The notes below the pieces were generated by a model. The model saw only the letters and a list, made by a program, of their open reading frames with translations. It was not told where the DNA came from and did no database searches. Position numbers and translations under genes: made by a program. This document shows positions 58,101 through 62,125 of a stretch of 64,000 bases of DNA, piece after piece. Each line of letters opens with the position of its first letter. The first letter of the stretch is position 1. The stretch lies in NCBI GenBank assembly GCA_948474755.1, contig CAOLHI010000927.1, positions 1 through 64,000 of the forward strand, in the 5' to 3' direction. This DNA comes from Ctenosaura bakeri (lineage: Eukaryota > Chordata > Lepidosauria > Squamata > Iguanidae).

Positions 58101-59310
58101 CTTTAAAAAAGCAACATTTTATTATTGGTCTCATTTGTAATTTAATGATTAAAAAATGATGTTGTGGTGAAAGCTCAGAAGGAGACCAAAAGCTCAAAGA
58201 AAAATATCTGGCTTAGGATATGAATGAGGCTACATAGCTTTAATACTGGGATCTCTTTGCTTCCTAGAGGATAGGAAAATGAAAACAACAGGAATTAGAG
58301 CAACAGTGTAACTTAGTTCATGCTGCATGCTTATATTAGAGATAACATGGGACAGAGATGCAGAGCACAGGGATGGGCTTGTTATCTTTCCAAATATGTC
58401 CTAGGACTTTCTGAGAAAAGCTAGAAATTACCCACGTTGAATTCATTATTTTACATTAGTAAAAAAACAGCATTAGAATCTGGAAAACATGGTCTTTTGA
58501 ACTATAACATGATCTTTTGGACTATAACTGCTGCTTGTTGTTTTTTGGGGGGAGGGAGGGCGAATCATAAACCCCAAAAAGTAACTGTTTTAAGTTTCAA
58601 AATTAATGCACTCTTTTTAAATTGGGGATGGGAAAGAATTGTTCATTGCACAGTCCATCCTAGGGACATAGCAAAAGTAGAAGTGAGACTTTTTAAAAAA
58701 AGGTGAAAGAAGAAAAGGAGGAAAAGAAACCCATGACCCTCTTCAAACTTGCAGGAAAATTAAACCCAGTTTTTGTGTGTGGAGGGTTTCCTCCACTCAT
58801 AGCCCACTAAATGCTTTGCTCCTTCACAATTTTTTTGATGTCTTGGCTTCTAGGAGGAAAACATTTTGCACATTGGATTCATTTGCACTTTTGTTCCTAG
58901 TTTCCCAGGAACACATCCTGAGTCAGCCCCAGTGTGCCACTGAAGAAACACAGGCACTATCATGGTATAATAACACTTTTACCAACAGCAAATGAATCCA
59001 GTGGAGGAAATGTACTGTTAACAACTAAGTAATTTTGTTCTTTGCTTCCTCCACTTCCCTTCCCCCTCCCCAGTGCTGTTCCATTTGCATGACCTCTGAA
59101 CTGCTGATCTCAGCAGTCTATCTGACCTATGACCTTTCTTGTGTTTAGGTGGCCCTGGTACAGTGGACTGAAAGTGTAGGCTTAACGTTGGTTGGCCGGG
59201 ACCAGTCTTCTGTGCAGCTGAGGACCCCTGGTGGCCACATCTTAAACTACACCATCCTCCAGATCTTTCCATTCACCTATGAAAGTAAACGAATGGGAAT
59301 CATTGTTCGG
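21212..59310 (+). CDS. ATP9A: ATP9A, P4-ATPase (partial gene, exons 2-15 of the coding sequence)
   Basis: Fourteen exons, spliced length 1600 bases, read as one open frame that matches vertebrate ATP9A nearly residue for residue. ATP9A is a Neo1-type P4-ATPase of endosomes and trans-Golgi, thought to act as a lipid flippase or translocase without a CDC50 subunit and needed for endosomal recycling to the plasma membrane. Visible landmarks: Cys-rich N-terminus, M1-M2 (exons 3-4), DGET of the actuator domain (exon 7), M3-M4 with the PISL motif (exons 11-12), DKTGT phosphorylation motif (exons 12-13) and the first part of the N domain (exons 14-15). ATP9A rather than ATP9B is chosen from paralogue-specific stretches such as [15 protein letters not shown] and [14 protein letters not shown]. 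No frameshift or stop was found. Exon 1 and everything after residue 556 are outside the window. Confidence 0.97.
21400..21828 (+). repeat. Family-A interspersed repeat
   Basis: Shares with three other places the blocks 'catttcacaaatgaaagct', 'gggaagggcaagattcctct', 'tgctgagttaattgagtgca', 'ggacattttaaaagcaagtg' and 'gttgtccctgcacaacttgg'. The family has no frame I can recognise and I cannot class it. Short inverted ends (about ACCCTCCAA) in better copies hint at a DNA transposon. Confidence 0.8.
22023..22154 (+). repeat. Compound tetranucleotide microsatellite
   Basis: (TCTG)n for about 35 bases, a short CTAT junction, (CATC)n for about 47 bases, then (TATC)n for about 40 bases. All three units differ from one another by one base. 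Confidence 0.97.
22408..22521 (+). CDS. ATP9A: ATP9A exon 3: membrane helix M1
   Basis: Acceptor tttttccttag, donor CTG|gtacgt; 114 bases, 38 whole codons (residues 72-109), phase 0 at both ends. It encodes [15 protein letters not shown] followed by [20 protein letters not shown] and VPL. The FNQFK...N(L/I)YFL pattern starts M1 in P4-ATPases; YTYWVPL begins M2, which continues in exon 4. One visible difference from human is Phe for Leu in the FLACS part of M1. Confidence 0.97.
23295..23659. mobile_element. Tigger-like (Tc1/mariner) MITE with TA target site
   Basis: The left end 'cagtcagccctcctcatttg' is preceded by TA. The right end 'gaatgtggagggattactg' is followed by TA, and its reverse complement is close to the left end. 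CAGT...CCCTCC ends and TA duplication are typical of Tigger/pogo elements. There is no transposase frame. 'cccaaaccatatttaacatg'-like motifs inside recur in the 11483 copy. Confidence 0.85.
26205..26357 (+). mobile_element. tRNA-SINE, decayed
   Basis: 'tatagtggtgtgagagctag' and 'cttggtgaccttggggaagt' match the head and body, 'aaatcttgccaagaaaaccc' the 3' half, and 'cagctgaaggtacataac' the tail. The central tRNA-like region is partly deleted. Confidence 0.8.
27150..27380 (-). mobile_element. 5S rRNA-derived SINE, inverted
   Basis: On the plus strand the 5S head reads in reverse at about 27280-27366 ('gtcacccatcaagtgctaac', 'ctgcttcgcttccaagatca'). The tail side begins with a GT run at 27150, then 'gacttcaagttatctgttgg' and 'ctcatagtgaccccatg', so head and tail are both kept. 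Confidence 0.9.
28440..28830 (+). mobile_element. L2-like LINE 3' end (decayed)
   Basis: 'ggttgtggaatgctgttctg' and 'tccctcagtgcag' resemble the W(N)xLP block region; the segment ends AT-rich with 'gttgggatataaatattta', the same tail pattern as at 38770 and 44650. It ends about 145 bases before exon 4. Confidence 0.45.
28976..29084 (+). CDS. ATP9A: ATP9A exon 4: membrane helix M2 and stalk
   Basis: Acceptor ggtctctttag, donor AGAG|gtcagc; 109 bases, 36 codons plus one base (residues 110-145, Gly146 split). It encodes [20 protein letters not shown] then [16 protein letters not shown]. The hydrophobic part completes M2, and the charged part is the stalk into the actuator domain with the P4-typical RDKEVN block. 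The donor gtcagc departs from the usual gtragt at +3 and +4 and is the weakest donor in the window; the next exon confirms the border, since it supplies the last two bases of Gly146. Confidence 0.96.
30590..30731. repeat. Small inverted-repeat element
   Basis: 'ctggatttcttgaaatttat', 'tggataggcccaaatagca' at the left pairs with 'actttacttgggcctaacca', 'gtagaattcaaaaaggcc' at the right, with arms of about 40 bases and a spacer of about 60. It has the size and shape of a MITE. Confidence 0.6.
31489..31610. mobile_element. Palindromic MITE, family B (decayed)
   Basis: 'cagtcttccttgacctagca' at the left and 'ccaagacatctgcagggtgc' at the right mirror each other in the manner of the family, with 'gctagctgggagtgggttg' in place of the usual 'gctgggagttgtagt'. 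Confidence 0.55.
32654..32712 (+). CDS. ATP9A: ATP9A exon 5: start of actuator domain
   Basis: Acceptor ttgacag, donor AAG|gtatga; 59 bases, two bases completing Gly146 and 19 codons (residues 147-165). It encodes [19 protein letters not shown]. The VGDL(I/V)xV block is the conserved beta-strand segment that opens the actuator domain in P-type ATPases. The acceptor tract has a run of eight T just upstream. Confidence 0.96.
33028..33170 (-). mobile_element. tRNA-SINE, truncated
   Basis: GTT-rich tail, then 'tgtgctttcaagttgtttct', 'gacctatggcgaccctaagg' and 'gtgtgacatgcccaaggtca'. The tRNA-like head is missing. Confidence 0.9.
33311..33695 (+). repeat. Family-A interspersed repeat
   Basis: 'ataccctccaacatttcaca', 'cagagtgtggtcaagatagc', 'ggctgctgagttaactaact', 'atttgaattttgaactcagt' and 'aggacattttaaaagcagta' match the family. 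It begins with the complete left end. Confidence 0.85.
34066..34117 (+). CDS. ATP9A: ATP9A exon 6: actuator domain, PAD motif
   Basis: Acceptor taacacag, donor AATG|gtaaac; 52 bases, 17 codons plus one base (residues 166-182, Gly183 split). It encodes [17 protein letters not shown]. The PAD motif with the following hydrophobic strand is conserved through P-type ATPases. It is the shortest exon in the window. Confidence 0.96.
35331..35430. mobile_element. Palindromic MITE, family B (decayed)
   Basis: 'cagttcccatcatccctgaa' and 'ctgatgggagttgtagtgca' form the inner arms; the outer right arm 'gtacctgaaaggacgacatg' is diverged. Confidence 0.55.
35995..36108. mobile_element. Palindromic MITE, family C
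   Basis: 'agcttgggaaagttatcttt', 'ttgggctgaagttcccaaaa' pairs with 'agctatagtccaaaaagtaa', 'cttctctaagcactgg'. Both arms are visible. Confidence 0.72.
36245..36460 (+). mobile_element. tRNA-SINE containing a perfect hairpin
   Basis: Head 'gccagcatggtatagtggtt', body 'ggtgaccttgggcaaatcac', tail 'cttgaaggcacacaataac'. Within it a 19-bp arm at 36390-36408 is an exact reverse complement of 36421-36439. In other family members the left arm position does not hold this sequence, so the arm seems to be a new inverted copy. Confidence 0.93.
36570..36799 (-). mobile_element. tRNA-derived squamate SINE
   Basis: Minus-strand copy: 'gtgtgccttcaaatcatttc', 'gacaagatttgttgagaggt', 'ctgcccaaggtcactcagtg', 'ccgtattggttctg'. 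It lies 110 bases after a plus-strand copy, forming an inverted pair. Confidence 0.92.
37158..37290. mobile_element. Palindromic MITE, family B
   Basis: 'atttccccaacatggtgcct', 'cccagatattttgtactac' and the mirrored 'gaagctgtagtatagaacat', 'ctggaagggactgggttggg' show the inverted-repeat layout. It ends 125 bases before exon 7. Confidence 0.72.
37416..37510 (+). CDS. ATP9A: ATP9A exon 7: actuator domain with DGET motif
   Basis: Acceptor attcacag, donor TCA|gtatgt; 95 bases, two bases completing Gly183 and 31 codons (residues 184-214). It encodes [20 protein letters not shown] then [15 protein letters not shown] is the P4-ATPase version of the TGES loop that dephosphorylates the catalytic aspartate; its Glu is present. 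Visible differences from human: Ser for Ala in PVSC and Ser for Ala at the last codon. Confidence 0.97.
37690..37815. mobile_element. Palindromic MITE, family B
   Basis: 'cacttcagatattgctggac', 'tgtaactcccagcattcttc' and the mirrored 'gggctggtgggacttgcagt', 'gaacaacatcaggactgtca' are the two arms. Confidence 0.7.
37885..37945. repeat. AT-rich inverted repeat
   Basis: 'aaaaataatattaatattaa' and 'ttaatattaatatttttta' followed by 'atttttaaaattaaaaaat' give overlapping self-complementary AT stretches. Low complexity. Confidence 0.85.
38300..38815 (+). mobile_element. L2-like LINE 3' end
   Basis: The segment contains 'ggttgctccaagactttaga', 'actccctccttatagagacc' and 'aaacatttttgtgcatcagg', which read as the W/LRNSLP...F(K/R)xxLKxxLF block at the end of L2-type LINE proteins. 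An AT-rich 3' region follows, then 'agttactgagagaaaagtga' and 'gatagaaatgaataaaagat' as tail. Confidence 0.6.
38935..39190 (+). repeat. Imperfect repeats of a TTGTGCAAGA/TCTTGCACAA unit
   Basis: At least seven variants of the unit occur on both strands, among them 'cagcaattttgcacaacaaa', 'cagcagtcttgcacaataaa', 'ttgtgcaagatatttgttg', 'gtgcaagatttttgttg' and 'ggcagtcttgcacaagcaaa'. Spacing is irregular. It may be the subterminal region of a DNA transposon. Confidence 0.65.
39217..39239 (+). repeat. (TC)n microsatellite
   Basis: About eleven uninterrupted TC dinucleotides. Confidence 0.95.
39623..39832 (-). mobile_element. tRNA-derived squamate SINE
   Basis: GTT-rich tail, then 'gtgtgccttcaagtcatttg', 'gaaggtcactcagtggcttt', 'aattgaaccctggtctccag' and head end 'ccactacaccacggtggctg'. 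It is nearly full length. Confidence 0.93.
39855..39930 (-). mobile_element. tRNA-SINE tail fragment
   Basis: 'gttgttgtgtgtcttcaagt' and 'tgttgctgacttatgcaacc' are the tail-proximal part of another minus-strand copy, about 90 bases before exon 8. Confidence 0.75.
40017..40097 (+). CDS. ATP9A: ATP9A exon 8: actuator domain
   Basis: Acceptor ctctctacag, donor AGA|gtaagt; 81 bases, 27 codons (residues 215-241), phase 0 at both ends, so skipping it would keep the frame. It encodes [15 protein letters not shown] and [12 protein letters not shown], identical as far as I can tell to human ATP9A and clearly different from ATP9B. A fragment of a tRNA-SINE ends less than 100 bases upstream. Confidence 0.97.
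40098..40631 (+). other. ATP9A: ATP9A intron 8
   Basis: 534 bases, the shortest intron in the window. No transposon remnant was recognised. Near its 3' end a run of seven T followed by about ten G (40604-40619) sits in the acceptor region of exon 9. Confidence 0.92.
40632..40707 (+). CDS. ATP9A: ATP9A exon 9: actuator domain
   Basis: Acceptor aactctttcag, donor TCAG|gtaagg; 76 bases, 25 codons plus one base (residues 242-266, Gly267 split). It encodes [20 protein letters not shown] then [15 protein letters not shown]...AS(G) is a conserved P4 block. The polypyrimidine tract is short, because a run of T followed by a run of about ten G sits just upstream (40604-40619). Confidence 0.96.
41757..42150 (-). 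mobile_element. CR1 LINE 3' end, inverted
   Basis: Reading on the minus strand gives the CR1 C-terminal region and 3' end. On the plus strand it shows 'agctggaagggaccacaagg', 'accatctagttcaattcc', 'tagtctctggagcaacagaa' and 'tacccagctccctta', the reverse complement of the region preserved at 14190-14540. It is moderately diverged. Confidence 0.92.
42920..42960 (+). repeat. (AGG)n microsatellite
   Basis: Three AGA units, then about eleven AGG/GGA units. It reads as poly-Arg in one frame, which is not a gene. Confidence 0.96.
44139..44338 (+). mobile_element. 5S rRNA-derived SINE with CA tail
   Basis: 'aagatcctggaaactaagct', 'tggttagtacttgagtggga' and 'tccaggtgctataggctata' match 5S rRNA. A body like the one at 12315 follows, then 'gacttgaaggtgcacacaca' running into a CA repeat. 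The duplicated 'gatcctggaa' at the front suggests a small slip in the head. Confidence 0.9.
44606..44857 (+). repeat. Local direct duplication, about 108 bases
   Basis: 44606-44715 and 44749-44857 share 'gaaaggtggcatacaaataa' (or 'aaaaggtggcatacaaataa'), then 'taagtaatatagacatagat' and 'tgtatcca' with few differences. The unit comes from the AT-rich 3' tail of an L2-like LINE. The two copies are close to identical, so the duplication is younger than the element. Confidence 0.9.
45086..45162 (+). CDS. ATP9A: ATP9A exon 10: end of actuator domain
   Basis: Acceptor tgtttccacag, donor AAG|gtagca; 77 bases, two bases completing Gly267 and 25 codons (residues 268-292). It encodes [20 protein letters not shown] then NPRSK. 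GxVxYTGxExRxxMN is the conserved end of the A domain before M3. Confidence 0.97.
45163..47194 (+). other. ATP9A: ATP9A intron 10
   Basis: 2032 bases. A long decayed L1-like LINE remnant seems to fill about 45430-46540. A common squamate repeat end ('cctagtcagtataaggcagc', near 47067) occurs before exon 11. The rest (46545-47060) is unassigned. Confidence 0.88.
45430..46540 (+). mobile_element. L1-like LINE remnant (ORF2 3' region)
   Basis: Broken reading frames show short blocks like those of L1 ORF2 proteins: near 45565 '[20 protein letters not shown]' resembles the WxGRxxxxKMxxLPK block, and near 46502 'HMWWS' resembles the C-terminal HMWW segment. No intact frame remains. The call rests on protein-level pattern, so the exact limits are uncertain. 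Confidence 0.5.
47195..47355 (+). CDS. ATP9A: ATP9A exon 11: membrane helices M3 and M4
   Basis: Acceptor tccttctcag, donor ATAAG|gtagga; 161 bases, 53 codons plus two bases (residues 293-345, Ser346 split). It encodes [20 protein letters not shown], continues [19 protein letters not shown], then [14 protein letters not shown]. The two hydrophobic stretches are M3 and the luminal half of M4; IIPIS is the P4-type PISL motif, with the proline that unwinds M4 at the substrate path. A minus-strand tRNA-SINE begins about 115 bases after the donor. Confidence 0.98.
47471..47703 (-). mobile_element. tRNA-derived squamate SINE
   Basis: 'gtgtgtgccatcaagttgtt', 'gacaagatttgttcagaagg', 'ctttctctgaggctgagaga' and 'ccagagtcctagtccaacac' cover the whole family consensus except the GTT tail. 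It lies about 115 bases after exon 11. Confidence 0.93.
48165..48545 (+). repeat. Three imperfect copies of a unit of about 50 bases
   Basis: The unit is seen as 'ggccagaataatgacaattg...gggagggattctctctagcc', 'ggccagagcaatggcagatg...gggagggcttcttaccagc' and 'agtagagcaataagccttgg...ggtagggcctctcaccc'. The hairpin at 48286-48343 separates the first copy from the other two. The origin is unknown. Confidence 0.7.
48286..48343. repeat. Perfect 21-bp inverted repeat (hairpin)
   Basis: 48286-48306 is the exact reverse complement of 48323-48343, with a 16-base loop. Outer arms also pair: 'actgaaaactgag' at 48271 and 'ctccagttttcagtc' near 48382. The right arm reads 'caagcaacacctgatgaaat'. It lies between copies of a 50-base repeat in intron 11. 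Confidence 0.95.
48775..48917 (+). CDS. ATP9A: ATP9A exon 12: end of M4 and catalytic aspartate
   Basis: Acceptor tctccacacag, donor ACAG|gtatga; 143 bases, one base completing Ser346, 47 codons (residues 347-393), and one base of Gly394. It encodes [20 protein letters not shown], then [20 protein letters not shown] and YLLTDKT. The aspartate of DKT falls at residue 391 by my count, the position known for the human phospho-acceptor, which supports the exon chain and the expected length of exon 1. Ile/Met difference from human at WMIRR (human WVIRR). Confidence 0.98.
49925..50340 (-). mobile_element. tRNA-SINE split by a palindromic MITE
   Basis: The tail side (49925-49965, 'tctgccttcaagtcaactc', 'ttatggcaactct') and the body side (50168-50340, 'cttgtcagagagttttctgg', 'ggtttccatggctgagtgga') belong to one minus-strand SINE. 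They are separated by a 202-base inverted-repeat element, so the MITE came in after the SINE. Confidence 0.88.
49966..50167. mobile_element. Palindromic MITE (hAT-like?), nested in a SINE
   Basis: A 202-base element with long inverted ends: 'ggccatttccacactacact' at the left and the reverse complement of 'ggccatttctgcacgacact' at the right. Inner arms ('ctttcaacatcctgtggaat' and 'attccataggatgttgaaag') also pair. There is no coding capacity. The class is inferred from the general look; target duplications are not clear. Confidence 0.85.
51160..51248 (+). mobile_element. CR1 LINE 3' tip
   Basis: Only the last 90 or so bases remain: 'gggggttggactcgatggcc', 'tctcttccaactctatgatt' and the tail 'ctaggattctat'. 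It is well preserved but very short. Confidence 0.9.
51800..51912 (+). CDS. ATP9A: ATP9A exon 13: completes DKTGT, start of N-domain linker
   Basis: Acceptor cttctgttctag, donor CAG|gtaagt; 113 bases, two bases completing Gly394 and 37 codons (residues 395-431). It encodes [20 protein letters not shown] then [17 protein letters not shown]. The catalytic [11 protein letters not shown] signature is split across the exon 12/13 junction. Differences from human are conservative (Met-Val for Met-Ile; SYGV for AYGL). Confidence 0.98.
53590..53825 (-). mobile_element. SINE-like repeat (tRNA head, different body)
   Basis: 'acacccctgtgatgtagttc', 'gaaagtgactgattcaaggc' and 'cacccattgagtttcagggc' match a common amniote repeat with a reversed tRNA-like end. 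Its left part, 'ttattccgggtagattccat', differs from the ACA-tailed family. Confidence 0.6.
54547..54655. mobile_element. Palindromic MITE, family B
   Basis: 'gatgggcaacctgtggtctt', 'ccagatgatgttgaattgca' and the right arm 'ctgcaacatcagaagggcta' belong to the family. The inner right arm is diverged. Confidence 0.65.
54812..55004 (+). mobile_element. tRNA-derived squamate SINE
   Basis: Head 'agatggtgtagtggtttgag', body 'cccactgggtgaccttgaat' and 'tctcagccccagaaaactct', tail 'gatttgaaagtgcatagc' then AAC units. A central deletion makes it shorter than the copy at 3866. Confidence 0.92.
55304..55516 (+). CDS. ATP9A: ATP9A exon 14: nucleotide-binding domain
   Basis: Acceptor cttttcttag, donor GAG|gtaaaa; 213 bases, 71 codons (residues 432-502), phase 0 at both ends. 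It opens [20 protein letters not shown], contains [20 protein letters not shown] and [13 protein letters not shown], and ends [18 protein letters not shown] and SPDE are N-domain landmarks of P4-ATPases. The acceptor is a tandem tagcag: use of the second AG would start at 55307 and drop one Gln. The first is chosen because human has two Gln here. Human reads YQASSPDE where this has YQAASPDE. Confidence 0.96.
57179..57545 (+). repeat. Family-A interspersed repeat
   Basis: The best-kept copy: 'acaccctccaacatttcaca' at the left, 'gaacctgctgggaagaataa', 'cttgctgagttaactgagtg', 'ctttgaactcagtttgcagg', and 'ccaaattgggacacttggag' at the right. The outer ends pair over about nine bases. Confidence 0.87.
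57829..57853. repeat. Short perfect hairpin
   Basis: Ten-base arms 'aaaactcact' and 'agtgagtttt' with a five-base loop. It lies next to an AT-rich LINE-like tail in intron 14; no function is evident. Confidence 0.8.
59149..59310 (+). CDS. ATP9A: ATP9A exon 15: nucleotide-binding domain
   Basis: Acceptor cttgtgtttag, donor CGG|gtaagt; 162 bases, 54 codons (residues 503-556), phase 0 at both ends. It encodes [40 protein letters not shown] and [14 protein letters not shown]. Phe-Glu-Ser-Lys-Arg-Met is the N-domain nucleotide-pocket block (here YESKRM). The next expected block (DESTGEITFYMKGAD) is not found before the window ends. Confidence 0.98.
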
Positions 59311-60606
59311 GTAAGTTGTACTAAATAAACTGCACAATAAGAATCAATGATATCATTTTCTGCACTTCTTTGTTTGCTCTATGCCCTGCTCTTTCTCACA
59401 GGAGAGCAGGGCAGCTGTCTCCAGAAAATGAGAGATTACAACCATACATTATAAATCGCAAACTAAAAATACCTGAATAATAAATTAAAATAAATTGCAA
59501 GTGTTTGTTAAAATACAACAAAAGCAACATGAACAAAAACAAACACCATAGGAGAGCACATGAAGATTCCTGTTTTATCCTGGGACAAACTTCATTCTTG
59601 CACAATGTAATTAATTGATTCTATCTAAAAAAGAAATGATATCATTAAATATAATTGAGACCCACCAACTGGAGCTTTGTGCAAAAGACATATTCTTGGA
59701 GTTAATTCTGCGACAGGAATTGGTTCTGAGTATGAGAACTGAGTATAGCTCACAGTCCTTCTACACATAAATTCATTCCTGTTTACTTTCCTCCCCACCT
59801 CAAATCTTTCTTCATTCAAGTATAATTTAGATGGAAAGGGGAGGGATTTTTGTGTTTATTCTTAAACAAGTGGGAGGATTTTTTAAAAGCTGCTAATTTG
59901 TTATCCACCTAGCTACAAGATCAAATTGGCACTTACATTTCCCTTTTAATTCAGGGTTTTGGAAAGGTCAAGCACTTTGCATTACAGCACAGCACAAGGT
60001 CAGCTGCCAATCATCCAGGGAATCTGCACTACACTGTTGTTTCCGTGGATTCTGCTAATTGTTTGTAGCCAGTCAATAATGATACAGTTAGATGTACAGA
60101 CTGGCAGTGGTGGGAGTTACTGTCAAGCATATTTGGAGGGCACTGAGTTCAGGAAGTCTTGGTTGTGCTGATTCTTATTTTGTTTTTTCTTATGTGGACT
60201 GTTGATAACTTGATGAGTGTTATGTAATGATGTGGAATTAACTGGTAATTCTGGACTTAGTGAATGAAATTAAGCACGTGCTTAGGTCTGTGTCTCTTTG
60301 TGCATGTGCACGGTGCTTCATTTAATTTTAGAAATGATGAATAAATTCCCTTGTGTAATTTGTCATATTGCATTATATGATTATAGTTTCTGAGAGAATT
60401 GAATGTATAGTTGCTAAAGATTTGGAGGAAGACTCAGATTCAAATCCTCAGTTAAAAATGAAGTTCCTTAGTTGACTTTAAGCCGATCATATTCTTTTGC
60501 AGTCTCATCTACCTTAGAGGATTGTTGTAAGAATTAAAAAAGTGGAGAGAGGATCACCAGTGCTGCCTTGATTTCCTTGGGGGAATGGTGGGAAACAACA
60601 GTAATA

Positions 60607-60827
60607 CAGTGTGACCTCCATATGTTCGGTGGTTCCATTTCAGGAACCCCCACGAATAGTGGAAATCATGAACACTCATATTTCCATTATATTCAATGGT
60701 GGGGATGTGCACATGGATGCTTCAGTGCATTTGTGTTCACGTTGCCACCATTTTAGTTATAGGATGCAGTGCTCTGCAGTCACTCAAAACCACAGATCCT
60801 GAGGTCATCTATACAAAGGGACCACTG
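60607..60827. mobile_element. Tigger-like MITE with TA target site
   Basis: TA then 'cagtgtgacctccatatgtt'; the right end 'tacaaagggaccactg' then TA. The body 'gaacccccacgaatagtgga' and 'tcatgaacactcatatttcc' is typical of this repeat group. It is 221 bases with no coding capacity. Confidence 0.85.
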
Positions 60828-62025
60828 TACATTCATTTTGAATGATGATTTAGATTGCTCAGAGTGCTTCATGATCACTGCAATAATCTGGGAGAGTGGG
60901 TAGAATTATCTTTATATTGCGCATAGAAGGAGAGAGCTCAAGAGATTTAGTGCAAAGGTTTGAACCAGAAAATAGCTGTTGTAAATATATTCTCCAGGAA
61001 GCAGGAAATGGGCTGTGACCACCATTGTTGAAACTAACATGGTATGGACCTTGTTCGTCTCTTAGATGATAGACTTCAAAGAGCTGGTGTAAGAGTAAGA
61101 TAGAAATAGACTATTGTTTAAAAAAAATAGTAATAATTATCAATTCCACTGTCCAATGGATATATGTTTTGAGTTAGCAGAATGTCAGAATCTCTGCCAG
61201 CAATCCATCTGGTACGTGGTAGCCTCTTTAAATTCTATCATAGGGCTATTCCAGAGAGGGAAAATGTTGCTCCAGGTTGCATTATTTGATGCTATAGTTC
61301 TAACATACTTCTTTAAAATATCCAAATGACATTTCTGTTGTTCCAGACTGTTTTCTGGCACATCCCAGACAGCACCAGCTGTAACATTTTAGTCCACCTT
61401 AGATGGATTTATTTTTAATTCTGAGCCACACTAAAACAAAAAGTTGTCTTCTTAAGGAAAAAAAAAATCAAGAGAGAGGAAAAATTCCTGTTCAAACTAC
61501 TGGACCACCTCAACAAAGCACACCCTAGTTTTTTTTAAAAAAATGGAAGACTCCTGGCATAAATACAAGAAACATCCCCCTTCTCAACAAAAAGAAGAAC
61601 AGAACAAATAAACATGGAAGAGACAACAACTGGCAAAACTTCTAAGGGTTTATATCACAAGAACGCAAACTTCTTTAGACTGGCTGGGAAGAACCCATAC
61701 ATAAACTCTATCATACATTGGCTCATCACTTCATTTGCTTTCAGTGATTTCATGAAGAAGTGAACTGTTGCAAACCCCAAGTGACTGTGTGGTGGCCACA
61801 GTTTGTTACTGAATACAAATACATCTTCAAGAGCTGGGGGCCTAACACATGGAAGACTGCATCTCTCTCTAGTTCTCATATTCTCTTCCAAATTGTCATT
61901 CTTGTTAATGTACATAACAACTCTGTACTACTAGGTTCTGCATCTGACTGCATATATGTTCAGGTAGGAGAGATAATTAGTGCATGGCTAATGACGTGTT
62001 GTAGAAACTCTGAACAGATTGTAAC

Positions 62026-62125
62026 AGAGTTTGGGAAAGTTCCATTTTTGGACTATAATTCCCAGAATTCTCAAATTGCCATGTTGGCTAGAGTTATTGT
62101 CCAAAAGTAAGCTTCCCAGTCCCTG
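62026..62125. mobile_element. Palindromic MITE, family C
   Basis: 'gagtttgggaaagttccatt', 'tttggactataattcccaga' pairs with 'agttattgtccaaaagtaag', 'cttcccagtccctgg'. Both arms are visible. Confidence 0.75.

Larger units (their letters stand above)
55517..59148 (+). other. ATP9A: ATP9A intron 14
   Basis: 3632 bases. A family-A interspersed repeat lies at 57179-57545, and an AT-rich minus-strand LINE-like tail at about 57860-58090. A 10-bp hairpin occurs at 57829-57853. 55520-57175 and 58095-59145 show no recognisable element. Confidence 0.88.
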